Source: Chrysomallon squamiferum (taxonomy: Eukaryota > Mollusca > Gastropoda > Neomphalida > Peltospiridae). From it: DNA of 64,000 nt. The stretch spans positions 6,624,727 through 6,688,726 of the forward strand of contig CM022671.1 of assembly GCA_012295275.1 (NCBI GenBank), written 5' to 3'. Shown one piece after another: positions 53,866-64,000 of the stretch. Position 1 is the first letter of the stretch; every line of letters begins with the position of its first letter. Under the pieces are notes generated by a model. It saw only the letters and a list, made by a program, of their open reading frames with translations. It did no database searches and was not told where the DNA came from. Position numbers and translations under genes: made by a program.

Positions 53866-54180
53866 CCGAACCAATTATCCGGCGTCCTGAAATCCAGAAA
53901 GACCAGAAAACCGGAAGTTTTGCCCCGACGATGTTTTCATGGTCCTCACCAGACCGGAACTACTCTTTCAAGCAGCGTGGCGTTCATTCACTCGCCTCAC
54001 TGTTTACGTGACGAGTCGCCACCACAGTTGTGTATCGTCAATTTTCTTTATATTTTTAATTTTAAAATGTTTATGCCTAATTATTTACATATTTAAATGC
54101 CTTGGTACCAGAAAACCGGAAAATCCAGAAATCCGGAATGGAATGCCTCAGGCCCCAAAGAATCCGGATAATTGGTTCGG
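53866..54180. mobile_element. Pogo/Tigger-like MITE of 315 bp
   Basis: It starts CCGAACCAATTATCCGG and ends with the exact inverse CCGGATAATTGGTTCGG, flanked on both sides by TA (53864-53865 and 54181-54182), the target-site duplication of Tc1/mariner-class elements. Inner phrases such as ccagaaaaccgga on both arms resemble Tigger/pogo ends. No transposase is encoded. Present only in unit B, between the promoter and coding exon 1. Confidence 0.85.
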
Positions 54181-54726
54181 TATCTGTACATGCATGCACA
54201 GATCCATAGATACATATCTATATATATCGACACTTAATACTTTATAATTTATGTAGACATAGTAAAATGGATAAACAGCAATGTGTCTGAAACGAACACG
54301 TGGCAGGGCTACACCCACTCGAGCCCCTCCCAACCAACAACTGACGTGATCAAAAAAAAAAAAAAAAAAAAAATCCCTGTAACAAGAATTAATGTATTTC
54401 TTAAAATTACGGTATATAAAGTGTTACCAAAACCTAATAAAATTATTCATTAATTCATTGTAGGGAAATACATCATTTGAAACAAACTGATTATATTTTA
54501 AAATGTATGTTTAATTTTCAATCTACCTGCCTTTCGTTTTGCAAGTCTGTGTTTAAACCTGTGAAGTTTTAGTTTTATAAAACGTAATTAAATAAAAATA
54601 ATAAATAAAAAAATAAATAAAATAAATAAAATAATATATATATAGCTAGTTAACCTTAGAAAATGCCCAACGAATGTTAAAGTCAAAGAAGAAGTAAATG
54701 TGAGAGACATCACATGTAAGGTACTC

Positions 54727-54857
54727 ACTTGTACGTTAACGGAAATTCTGTCACACGTTTTGCGTTAGGAACTGTTTCTCGACTCAGACGTCTCGTATTT
54801 CCACTGAATATATAAACTGCGTGTTGCCAACAGGCGGCAGACAGCACCTGTTGAACA
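54727..54857 (-). promoter_or_regulatory. Promoter and 5' UTR exon of copy B
   Basis: The conserved block (54821-54857, GTGCTGTCTGCCGCCTG then TTGGCAACAC on the - strand), a TATATA-type box (54808-54816), and a gtgagt donor just below 54727 repeat the layout of copy A. Confidence 0.6.
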
Positions 54858-55311
54858 CACGAGTACTTAGCAAGGCAACACGCTGCATCATTATAATGTA
54901 AATGAATCAATTGAAACGTAGAATAGGATTCCGTGCAACAGATGGAAAGAGACAAACGAGGTGGTAACGTTACGTAACTACACGTGTTTTACAAATTACT
55001 GGTCTGCGATCTGCTAATGCCTGTGTCCTGCAGCACTTTACACAGTTAGTGATGTCATTCACTGAGTGGTCGTAGTCACGCACACAAAAAAAACAACAAC
55101 ACAGGCACCGTTTGTGGCGTGGGAGTTAAATTATTTACATGTAAACATACCTATGTAGACAAATGATTTATACATACACACATGCAACCATACATTCATA
55201 GATACATGCAGACACACACACACACACATATAAATACGCACACACACACACATATATACATACAGACATGCACAACACATACCTCCCTAATCTATACCAA
55301 ATATATAGGTG

Positions 55312-55317
<6 letters not shown>

Positions 55318-55367
<50 letters not shown>

Positions 55368-55429
55368 ACATATATATATATAGGTACATGTATATATTAC
55401 ATAAACACACAGTCATGAATAATGTAATA

Positions 55430-55471
<42 letters not shown>
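55318..55471. repeat. (CA)n and (GT)n microsatellites facing each other
   Basis: A CA tract at 55318-55364 and a GT tract at 55431-55471 are complementary and about 65 bases apart, so they could form a hairpin. They precede the first arm of the long inverted repeat. Confidence 0.85.
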
Positions 55472-55473
<2 letters not shown>

Positions 55474-55490
55474 CTATATATTTCTGTTAA

Positions 55491-56558
55491 GATTCTGAAG
55501 ACGTTTCATAAAGAAGTTCTGTCATCTTGAAAATATCTCTGCAGTTTAATATTACTTTATAAAAGTATAATATTACAAAAATATTACTAATCTTTTGAAC
55601 TGACATGATTTCACAAAGATTATATATATAATTTTGTCAATGTCGAAAGAAAGTGAAATTAACATAACACACAGAACATACACTATACACAAATACACAC
55701 TAAACACACACAAACAACTTCGAGGTGTTTTTCAGTAATGCTGAATACAGAAATGAGAATTTTCATACAGGTAAGTACGTAACGACCTCAGTAAGCTTGT
55801 ATTTTATGTGTTTACACATCCTACACACAACGAGAAAATCATTCTTTAGATAAACGTAATAAAACATGAGATTATTTTAAACATCTGTCATACGTCAACG
55901 TTTTTGTGTATTTATACTCCACAATTTCCGTTAAGTTAATGTTTCTCCGAGTTAGGAAATCTGCTCCTATCTCTGTAGAGTACTAGTGTGTCATGGGTTT
56001 TAGTATGTCACGTGACTTTAGTGTATCATGGAATATTAGTGTATCATGGAACATTAGTGTGTCACAGAAGATTAGTGTTCATGGAAGATTAAAAGAGAGC
56101 CAATCTCCCGTCAAAAGAGGGTCACATGCCAGTTATCACAGTGTACATAATAACATTTGACTTTACTCTTAGTTTTTTGGAATGCAAAACAAGATTTTTA
56201 AATGACGCAATAAATAAAATAATATATTTGTTATTAATGGTCTAAAAAGCAGTTTTAAATTTCGTACTCAGTTGTGATGCAGAGAACCTCCGATCTTCAA
56301 TACCAGCGTGAGAATATGAAAATTATCACAGCACTGTCAAACACTGTTTTATTTGTTTATTGTTATTTTTATTAATATAAGCACATATTATGCAGTATAT
56401 TGTTACTTTTAACATTCTGTTATTTAACTGTTTTGTGAAATTATGTCAGTTCGAAAGATTAGTAATATTTTTGTAATAATATAATTTTATAAAGTAATAT
56501 TAAATTGCAAAGATATTTTCAGTATGATAGAACTTCATTATAAAACGTCTTCAGAATC
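55491..56558. repeat. Long inverted repeat flanking the conserved block of unit B
   Basis: Arm 1 (55491-55617) starts gattctgaagacgttt and arm 2 (56432-56558) ends aaacgtcttcagaatc. The arms are close inverse copies over about 127 bases with scattered mismatches. Units A and C have no such arms. The segment between them includes the shared conserved block. Confidence 0.8.
55735..56000. other. Conserved non-coding block, unit B
   Basis: Matches 48889-49160 and 62265-62530, including tcatacaggtaagt and the tccgagttaggaaatctgct phrase. Just after it, the phrase (a)gtgt(g)tca(t/c) recurs several times (55980-56090). Confidence 0.7.
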
Positions 56559-57105
56559 TTTTCAGATATGGAAAGTTTTTGTTTGAATATTTGTCTGTTT
56601 ATTAGCTAAAAACTTGACAAGGGGAGAATATCATTATTTATTATCGTTTTAAACGTTCAAACACCTTGACTTATACTGATATACTTTCCAGCCGTTTTTT
56701 TTAGTGCAAATTCTGATAGAAGTAGCTCGTACTATATATATATTTTAAAGACCTTTGAACGATACTAGTATTTCCAACAACAAAAGTCAAACATTTCAGT
56801 TTTGCCAAAAAACGCGTCACTTGGATCTCTGAACGGGTTCAGCAAATTCACAATTATTATTATTTTCAACAAAATGACAGCAAATTCAGAATTACTGAGA
56901 ACACCAAAAATCTAGCAGTAAATAAATAAAAAAATATAAAAAAATAAAAAAATAAATAAATTAACAAATAACTTTTTCAGGAGCAAATATAAAACTTGAA
57001 CAAACAACTGGGTTTACTTGTAATATATTTATTTAATAACTTAAAATATTTCATAATAATTTTCAACCAATCAGGTTGAAATACGTGCAGGTCAAAGTTC
57101 AGTTA

Positions 57106-58306
57106 TCAGACGTATTTAAACTCATCCATGTCTTTGAGAAACTTAAAAAGAACAACTTTAGGCACTGGGCCGTTGTAGTCGTCAATCATCTTGGCAATCT
57201 GGTTATGACGTGACTTCTGGTGTTCTGCAAAAGCCTCTTTCAGCTTAAGTTCGTTATACAGTTTCCGCACATTTTCTACACAGGCTGGGTCGCTGCGTCC
57301 GTAGTTTGCCTGTAGAAACAGAAAAATCTCTTTAAAAATCTCACACAGCAACTGGGTGACTAACATTATATATAATCCACATCTTCTTTCTGTTGATCAA
57401 ATCTGATATACTCCTAATGTCTTATCTGTAAATGTTAAAATTGTTTACCTCTTAATATTAGTTAATATAAAAACTAATTATCTTTTAATATCTGATAATA
57501 TTGTGTCTTTATTATTTACTGTCTCTAGTTGCTGAAATTTGTACACTTTCTAAACGAGTCTGTACCTCTGTGTGTCTGTACATTTTTTTTTTTTAATTGT
57601 GTAGACAAACATTTGACACACTGTTTTTATTTATGTATATATATATACCTTCAGAATTTCAAGCTGCTTTTCTGAACATCTGGCCAGTGCTTGGCCGAAC
57701 AGCCACGTACAACGTCCTTGTTCTATGTCTGTCCCAAATGTCTCTCCGTAGAAATCCATGTAGTCATTCTACAACACGACAAATAATTATATCAAATCAA
57801 CACACACACAGACACACACACGAATACACATGCACATATCCATCCACATGGAAATATGTCCATCTCCAACCACACACATGCAAATACACACATAGATATA
57901 TAGATAGATGAAGTAAACAGGTAGATAGATAGATACATACACAGAAGAAAATATGCAGAAAGTGAACAGATGGATAAAAAGACAGATAAAGAGACAGACA
58001 AAAAGAGAAAAAAATAGAAAGATAAATTATTTTTATGTTGCAGATTCATAGTAATAATAATATAATTTACATGTTTTCTACAATACATACCAGAAAATAT
58101 TTTATTTTTGTTTATTTGTATTTTAAATTTTCATTTCATTTATGCATATAGAGGCACACATACATATACACATATATATATATACAAACAAACAGACACT
58201 AACCTGATCTTGTTGCCAGTAACCAATCACTCTGCAGATTTCTTCAATAATTTCATAATCTTTATCATCTGTAATTCCTGACTGAAATCAGATTTGTACC
58301 TGTTAT

Positions 58307-58341
<35 letters not shown>

Positions 58342-59325
58342 CACACACAACACACTTTGACTTTGAGAGGTTGATCAAAGTTTATAATAATAATGCTCAC
58401 ATTAGTAATAGGAATAGAAGCAGTTGTAGGAGTAGCAGTAGTAGCAGTAATAAAAATAAAGATAATGATGATGATAATAAAAATTAGTAGAAAATAATAA
58501 TAAAGGAATGTGACAAGGTTGCGGTGTTAAAATTTTGGTGTGGTGTAAATTGTGGGAATATTGGGAATATATATGACTTTATCTTTTCTCTTATATAACA
58601 ACACTGTAAGGCATTTCCTGTCCACGACAGGCTTGCTTCAGCCTTTAATAGATGAATATTCATACTGTCTGTAGACAGAGAGATAGAATACTTTAAATAT
58701 ATAGACAAACAAGTGGACACTTTTAACATGAACAGATAGACTGACAGAGTGATATCCAGACAGACATTTACAGATATATACAGATGAAAAGAAAGACAGG
58801 GATAGAGAGATAAACAGATATATACAGACAGACAATGTTGACATTTACCAGTATAATGGCTAAGATGAGAGGCAATCCCATGTAGACCTTAGACTTGACT
58901 CTTGTCAGTGCCTCGCACTTTTCTGTGGTGAATTCCTTCCAGTCTGATTTCAGATCTTGACGAAAAGCTACAAACTCCCAGAAGATGCACTGAAACACAC
59001 ACAAAATACATTAAACATAATAAAACATTTATGACTGTAAATAGATATATTCAGACATACATACATGGACACATATACAGACATTTAGTCTAAAAAGAGT
59101 TACATAAGATAGAGAATATTCAAATCCTAAGCTACATAAATATATACATACATACATAAACACAAAAACAAGATGTAAAAATAAACAGTTATACTCACAT
59201 CTCGAAAGTAGTCGAAGAGGCGAACATAGTAACTTTTCTTCCCAAAATATTTCTTCATTATCTTATAACAGGAACAGAAATAAAATCCACTGTCCAAATA
59301 GACATTATCTCCAACACCTTCCTGC

Positions 59326-59373
<48 letters not shown>

Positions 59374-59439
59374 GTAATAACAATAATAATAATTATAATA
59401 ATGATAATGATAGTAGTAGTAGTAGTAGTAGTAGTAGCT

Positions 59440-59496
<57 letters not shown>

Positions 59497-60472
59497 TTAG
59501 CAAGGACCAGCAGGAACGATAACTCGTAACGGCACAAATTGCGTCTGCTCAAAAAATGGCTCCAGATTTCTCCGATTTAATGAGTGCAAACTGCGCCTCA
59601 GTGTTCGTTTTTTGGTGGGTTCTGATACGGGGAACACAGACAGCTAAAAAAATTAATACATTAATCTGCTTGAACATTGTAATTTCGTTATAATTTAAAA
59701 TGTAGTTAGGAGAGGTGTACTATATCATGATTTTGTGATATGAAGAGCCATGCATGCCTGTTGAATTTGGAAGTTTAACGAAATGGTTTCCGAGGATACA
59801 CGGAAATTTCCGATCAAACTTCAAGATGACGGCGTCCCACGCCGGTCAGTGTTCACAAACATTTAAACACCTCATCATAATGGAATCAATTCTTCGCGGA
59901 TAATTGCACGTAATTTGTTAACTTGAATGCCTCGTAAAAATAGACGTCTGTTAATGAGTAGAAACTGCCCAAAGGTCGAAACATGTTTTGTTGTTGTTTT
60001 TGTTTTTGGTAATTTTGACCTCATACCACCTCTTACCCGTTTTGTCCTATATTTTTTTCAAACATTATTACAACGTTAGAGCAAAAAAAAAAAAAAATAA
60101 TAATAAAAAAAAATAAATAAATAAATAAAAAAATTTTTTTTTTTTTTTTTTTTTTAAATAAATAATAAAATAAATAATAATAATTTTTCACAGACACCGG
60201 CGGGTGAATAAAAAAAATGACTATTCTCATTAGGTACTAAAACGCCATAGCATATAGTTCTGCGTATGTTGTTGTTAAACAATAAATTTTTAAAATGTAA
60301 AATAAATAGGTAGAAGAACACTTACAATGGTATGCCATGTTGGTATCCCTTCTCTCACTTTCTGTTCGTCGAACAAATCGTCGGTCATTAGTCCGCCATT
60401 CTTGTACTAAAACACAAACTCGAAATTGTGGCACGGTTTAAATGATTATATATAATTCCTTACTTGTGAAGG

Positions 60473-60520
<48 letters not shown>

Positions 60521-61197
60521 TCTATAACCTTAATGTTAAATAAATCTTAATAAATATAAAATAAAATACATAACTGAATGACATCAGGAAATACTGATTT
60601 GACACATTTTAGTCCGGGTTTATAATAATGACGTCATACGTTATTATCGATGACGATCAATACAAAATATTTAGTGAGAGGAGATCTTCGAAGAAATAGT
60701 TTAATTTTTAGTTTAGTTTAGTTTACAATACCTTTGCATATACACTGAAATGAGTGAGTGGTAAACAAGTAGGTACATAGATAATGAAAATCTTACTATC
60801 TCCGTACACCAGCCTAGAACACGAGCCTCATGAAGATCTTTTTCCGAACAGTTTGGATTCATCACCTTGTACAGACTGACAACCATCTGACCGTAGAACG
60901 GATACACCTTCGTGTTTGTGTACTCGAAAGCCTGACAAAAAATATAAAGGATATCATTCTGTGTCCATAACAGAAAGGCTTTTTGGTTGTTCTATTATTA
61001 TTATTGGAATTGGAATTGGAAAAAAATTAACGTGCTAATCAGAGCAAGCTTCACAACAGCATTATTATTATTATTACCTTTTTATACTCATTTTTCGCTT
61101 CTCTGACGTCATCTCTCATCACTTCTGGACTGAAAAGGTAGTCTTTAAGAGTCTCAAACACCTCCCGAAACTTCTTTGTATCCTCCTCGGTTGCCAT
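57106..61197 (-). CDS. FPPS-derived terpene synthase-like protein, copy C
   Basis: Coding exons, 5' to 3': 61197-61078, 60931-60797, 60406-60326, 59321-59199, 58989-58849, 58281-58204, 57768-57649, 57309-57106; 333 residues, exon sizes identical to A and B. Motif one is DDLFD in LMTDDLFDEQKVREGIPTW; motif two is NDYMDFYGETFGTD followed by GRCTWLFG. The residues just before motif one are GG, and the Arg pair after it reads RE. Exons 1 and 8 are nearly those of copy A (3 and 2 differences), while exon 5 is nearly that of copy B (4 differences against 18 from A), so this gene is a mosaic. The last intron is shortened and its donor is gtatat rather than gtaagt. It is nearest the right edge of the array. 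Confidence 0.88.
59327..59494. repeat. (AAT)n/(TAG)n compound tract next to a splice acceptor, copy C
   Basis: AAT repeats, an AGTAGT block and more AAT repeats start six bases from the exon 59321-59199, so on the gene strand the acceptor tract is made of ATT repeats. Confidence 0.9.
60478..60519. repeat. (AT)n microsatellite in copy C intron 2
   Basis: An AT tract of about 42 bases, absent from the same intron of copies A and B. Confidence 0.9.
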
Positions 61198-61590
61198 GGT
61201 AACTGCACGTAGAAAGTGATCTGAATTAAGTAATGAATGAATGATGGATTACCCCACGGTATATTTATTTAGATATTTTAAAACAGAATTGTTTGTTCTT
61301 TGCTTTTTTTTTTAGTAAAATGTAACTTATAAAGAGAATTCCAGCACCACTGTGAGATTCTGTTATCAGCGGTATACCAAAAATAAAAATAAAAATATAA
61401 ATATAAATGAATAAAATAAAATAAATACATAAATAAATATATATATTTATTTATGTATTTATTTTATTTTATTCATTTATAATTATATTTTTAAAAAATC
61501 AGATTCAAACAGTTAATCTTAAAAAATGCCTAATGAATGATAAATTCAGTGTAGAAGTAAATGTGAGAAATATAAAATACAAAGTACTCA

Positions 61591-61680
61591 CTTGTAAGTT
61601 TTGTCGATTCTGCTTTCTCGCCTATGCTCTTATTATATAAAGTGCGTGTTGCCAACAGATGGCGCACAGCACCTGTTGAA
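61591..61680 (-). promoter_or_regulatory. Promoter and 5' UTR exon of copy C
   Basis: The conserved block (61646-61680, GTGCTGTGCGCCATCTG then TTGGCAACAC on the - strand), a TATATAA box (61633-61641) and a gtgagt donor just below 61591 match copies A and B. Confidence 0.6.
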
Positions 61681-62199
61681 AACACAACATGCAACAGATG
61701 GAAAGAGACAAACGTGGTGATAACGTTACGTAACAATACGTATTTCACAAATCTCTCGTGACCTACTAATCGTTTTATCATATAATCCTTTGATCAATAG
61801 TCACGCACAAACACAAAGCCTTCGTTTGAGGCATGGGAGTTAAATTATTTTCAACACACACACACACGCACACTCGAATGTACATGTAAACATACCTACG
61901 TACCTAAGTAGATAGATGATTTATGCATACACACATATACATTACATATATATATATATACACACATACACATTCACACATTCGTGCACACATGCACGTG
62001 CACGTACCACCCTAAATTATACCTATATATATATATGTATATGCACATGCAAACACACGTCTATTTACGCACGTACATACATACATACACAACAATAACG
62101 AGAGACGGAGTTCGAAAACAACAAATGATTAATTAGGATGCCCAAAATGAGCAACTTATAATAACGATTCATGTGGGTGATATCAGTGCGTGTGTCTGT

Positions 62200-62204
<5 letters not shown>

Positions 62205-62246
<42 letters not shown>
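62205..62246. repeat. (CA)n microsatellite
   Basis: A CA tract of about 42 bases just before the conserved block of unit C. Confidence 0.95.
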
Positions 62247-62248
<2 letters not shown>

Positions 62249-62264
62249 GAACTTCGAGGTGTTT

Positions 62265-62530
62265 TTCAGTAATGCTGAATACAGAAATGAGAGTTGTCAT
62301 ACAGGTAAGTTCGTAACGACCTCAATAAGCTTGTATTTTATTTGTTTACACATCCTACACATAACGAGAAAATCATTTCTTTAGATAAACGTAATAAAAC
62401 ATGAGATTATTTTAAACATCTGTCACATGTCAACGTTTTTGTGTATTTATACTCCACAATTTCCGTAAAGTTAATGTTTCTCCGAGTTAGGAAATCTGCT
62501 GCTATCTCTGTAGAGTAGTAGTGTGTCATG
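62265..62530. other. Conserved non-coding block, unit C
   Basis: Matches 48889-49160 and 55735-56000, again with tcatacaggtaagt on the + strand. Here a short open frame begins with ATG at 62247 (MNFEVFFSNAEYRNES) and runs into the donor, but unit B lacks the ATG, so coding is doubtful. Confidence 0.65.
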
Positions 62531-62955
62531 CGACTTTGATGTGACTTTAATGTGTCACGGATCATTAGTGTGTCACATATGGGTATGTAATAAAATACTG
62601 AGTATTACATACATAAATCCATAACAATATACTCAGTACTTCAAGAAGTTTTATAATTTACAACAATGGATTATAGTTTTACTGATCTTTAGAAAGATAT
62701 AGTGCGAATTACTTCCCTTATCACACTTTCCATTTATAGGGGAAGTAACTCGTACTATATTTATATATTTTAAAGACCTTTGAATGATACTAGTATTTTA
62801 AACCAGTGTAGGGCAAACGTTTCAGATTTTAGAAAAAACGCACCACTTGGATCCTTGAACAATGGAGCAACGTGTTAGCAAATTCACAATTATTATTATT
62901 TTCAACAAAATGACAGCTGATTCAGAATTACTAAGACAACCGAAAATCTAGCAAT

Positions 62956-63655
62956 AAATAAATAAACAGATAAATAAAATAAAATAAAATAAAATAAAGA
63001 GTGAACTATAACACATGTTAATTTTAAAAACTAAAGATAAAATATTTCTATCAATTCTCTTCGTGGTAAAATGGTTATATTTCTTTGAAGAATCACTATT
63101 TATCAGGTGTTTAAATGTAAGAATTTTATTATGAGTAAATCATTATTTTGAGCAACCTGAGTTCATAAACTTTTTTCTTTATATATATATTGTGTGTCTG
63201 TTGTCGCTTTTAGGCGATTTTTTTTCTTTTTCCCTTTTTTTTTTCTTTCTTTCCTGTGACAAGTAAATCTGAATAATTCCAAAAATACTTACTGTAAACT
63301 CGTTTCTTTTAATTTCTTTTATTATTTATTTTTATTTATTTATACATTTTTTATTATTATTATTTTTAGTCGCACTCACGTGAAACAGCACTTGGGTGTA
63401 AACATAAGAGATATATTTCCTCTTCGTATGTTGATTCAACAATTTGGCAACAAAACAGCTCATTTTGTAAATAATTTATTTGCAGAAACACATAAAATTT
63501 AAATTTTTATAATAATTATAACACACGTCCAGACAAAGATTATCATTTTTCATACTAAAGTGATACAAATAAATCGTCTAAATATATTCTGCATACTTCC
63601 AAGTTAGGTATTTTAATATTTTTCCCTCACTAGACTTAATTAATAGCAAACAAAA
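62956..63655. other. Unique spacer right of the array
   Basis: The tandem unit ends near 62955; no fourth gene follows. The rest is AT-rich with T-rich runs and no supported coding sequence. Confidence 0.6.
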
Positions 63656-63659
63656 GTGT

Positions 63660-63762
63660 ACGGCCGCCATTTTTCTGTAGTCGTGACGTCACAGCATAAA
63701 GAGCTCGCTGATTTGCTCTGGTTTGTTGTGACGTGAGACAAAAAAAAAGAATGCCCACGTGA
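63660..63762 (+). promoter_or_regulatory. Candidate promoter with YY1-, CRE-, UPRE- and E-box-like motifs
   Basis: In about 100 bases lie CGGCCGCCATTTT (YY1-like, 63661-63673), a perfect CRE TGACGTCA (63684-63691), TGACGTGA (63729-63736, fits the UPRE TGACGTGG/A) and the E-box CCACGTG (63755-63761). The patch is richer in CG than its surroundings. Direction is inferred from the possible coding exon to the right. Confidence 0.45.
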
Positions 63763-63888
63763 TAATGGGTGAACAGACAGACGTCTTATGACAGCATACT
63801 CATACTTCGTTACTCAGATCGCTCAAACAAATAAAATAATAACTAACAAAAACATAAAGAACCATCTTTAGACCATTCACAGGTAAAC

Positions 63889-63954
63889 ATGAAGATCAGA
63901 CAATTTCTATTTCTTCTCAGTTTTCTGTACGTGATGATCTCATGTTTCTGTTAG
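63889..63954 (+). CDS. Possible signal-peptide first exon, gene runs off the window
   Basis: After aaacATG the frame reads MKIRQFLFLLSFL then YVMISCFC and a stop: a basic start and a hydrophobic core like a secretory signal. A gtacgt donor within it (63926-63931) would cut the exon after LLSF and carry the frame onwards. Downstream exons are outside the window, so the product cannot be named. It could be a chance frame. Confidence 0.3.
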   Translation: MKIRQFLFLLSFLYVMISCFC

Positions 63955-64000
63955 ATCGTTTTAATCTCTTTCATCTCTTCGACGATTGCAAGAAAAATTT

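Noticed and set aside
59127-59552. 141-residue - strand frame with long Ile runs
   Set aside because: Only the part over the exon 59321-59199 is real coding; the Ile/Thr runs are ATT repeat readthrough.
62190-62384. Small ORF starting MNFEVFFSNAEYRNES in the conserved block of unit C
   Set aside because: The equivalent place in unit B lacks the ATG and unit A differs in frame content, so protein coding is not supported.
62880-62955. A fourth array gene to the right
   Set aside because: The unit's closing phrase is present but no 3' UTR or exon similarity follows; the array ends there.
63601-63672. - strand frame MAAVHFCLLLIKSSEGK starting at 63672
   Set aside because: It stops after about 30 codons with no donor; the ATGGCGGC is better read as a YY1-type promoter motif.

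Overview
This is animal nuclear DNA: AT-rich, with intron-bearing genes, GT/AG splice sites, long A/T runs and very many microsatellites. The protein sequences are clearly metazoan (PRODH, THOC5, XBP1). Gene style and repeat content suggest a lophotrochozoan, most likely a mollusc; that placement is inference. Nothing bacterial, viral or CRISPR-like was seen.

Left part (1-16756): the last coding exon of an unidentified + strand gene ends near position 250. Proline dehydrogenase (PRODH, - strand) follows, with 13 coding exons from 13931 down to 3839. Centre (16757-31275): THOC5 (- strand, 18 coding exons) and XBP1 (+ strand) lie head to head across about 1 kb. XBP1 keeps the whole unfolded-protein-response switch: paired IRE1 hairpins around an unusually short 20-nt cytoplasmic intron, and an unspliced tail ending in a recognisable XBP1u-type pausing peptide. 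A + strand gene for an unassigned SAM-PDZ-coiled-coil protein of about 435 residues follows (33626-40052, 13 coding exons).

Right part (42645-62955): a tandem array of three units of 6-7.5 kb. Each carries one intact - strand gene with 8 coding exons encoding 333 residues. The proteins are related to farnesyl diphosphate synthase. All three keep the first Asp-rich motif (DDxxD), have Asn in place of the first Asp of the second (NDYMD), and have lost residues that bind isopentenyl diphosphate in true prenyl transferases. I interpret them as a cluster of animal FPPS-derived terpene synthases, or otherwise neofunctionalised isoprenyl enzymes; this is the most interesting content of the window. 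The copies share a proximal promoter block and a distal conserved non-coding block, and C is a mosaic of A-like ends and a B-like middle. Unit B also carries a pogo/Tigger-like MITE and a long inverted repeat; copy A carries an insertion of about 0.9 kb in an intron.

The right edge (63660-64000) looks like a promoter with UPRE, CRE and E-box motifs, followed by a possible signal-peptide exon.

Both PRODH and THOC5 need one extra base in a homopolymer run to keep an otherwise conserved exon open. Two such cases in housekeeping genes suggest assembly consensus errors rather than pseudogenes.
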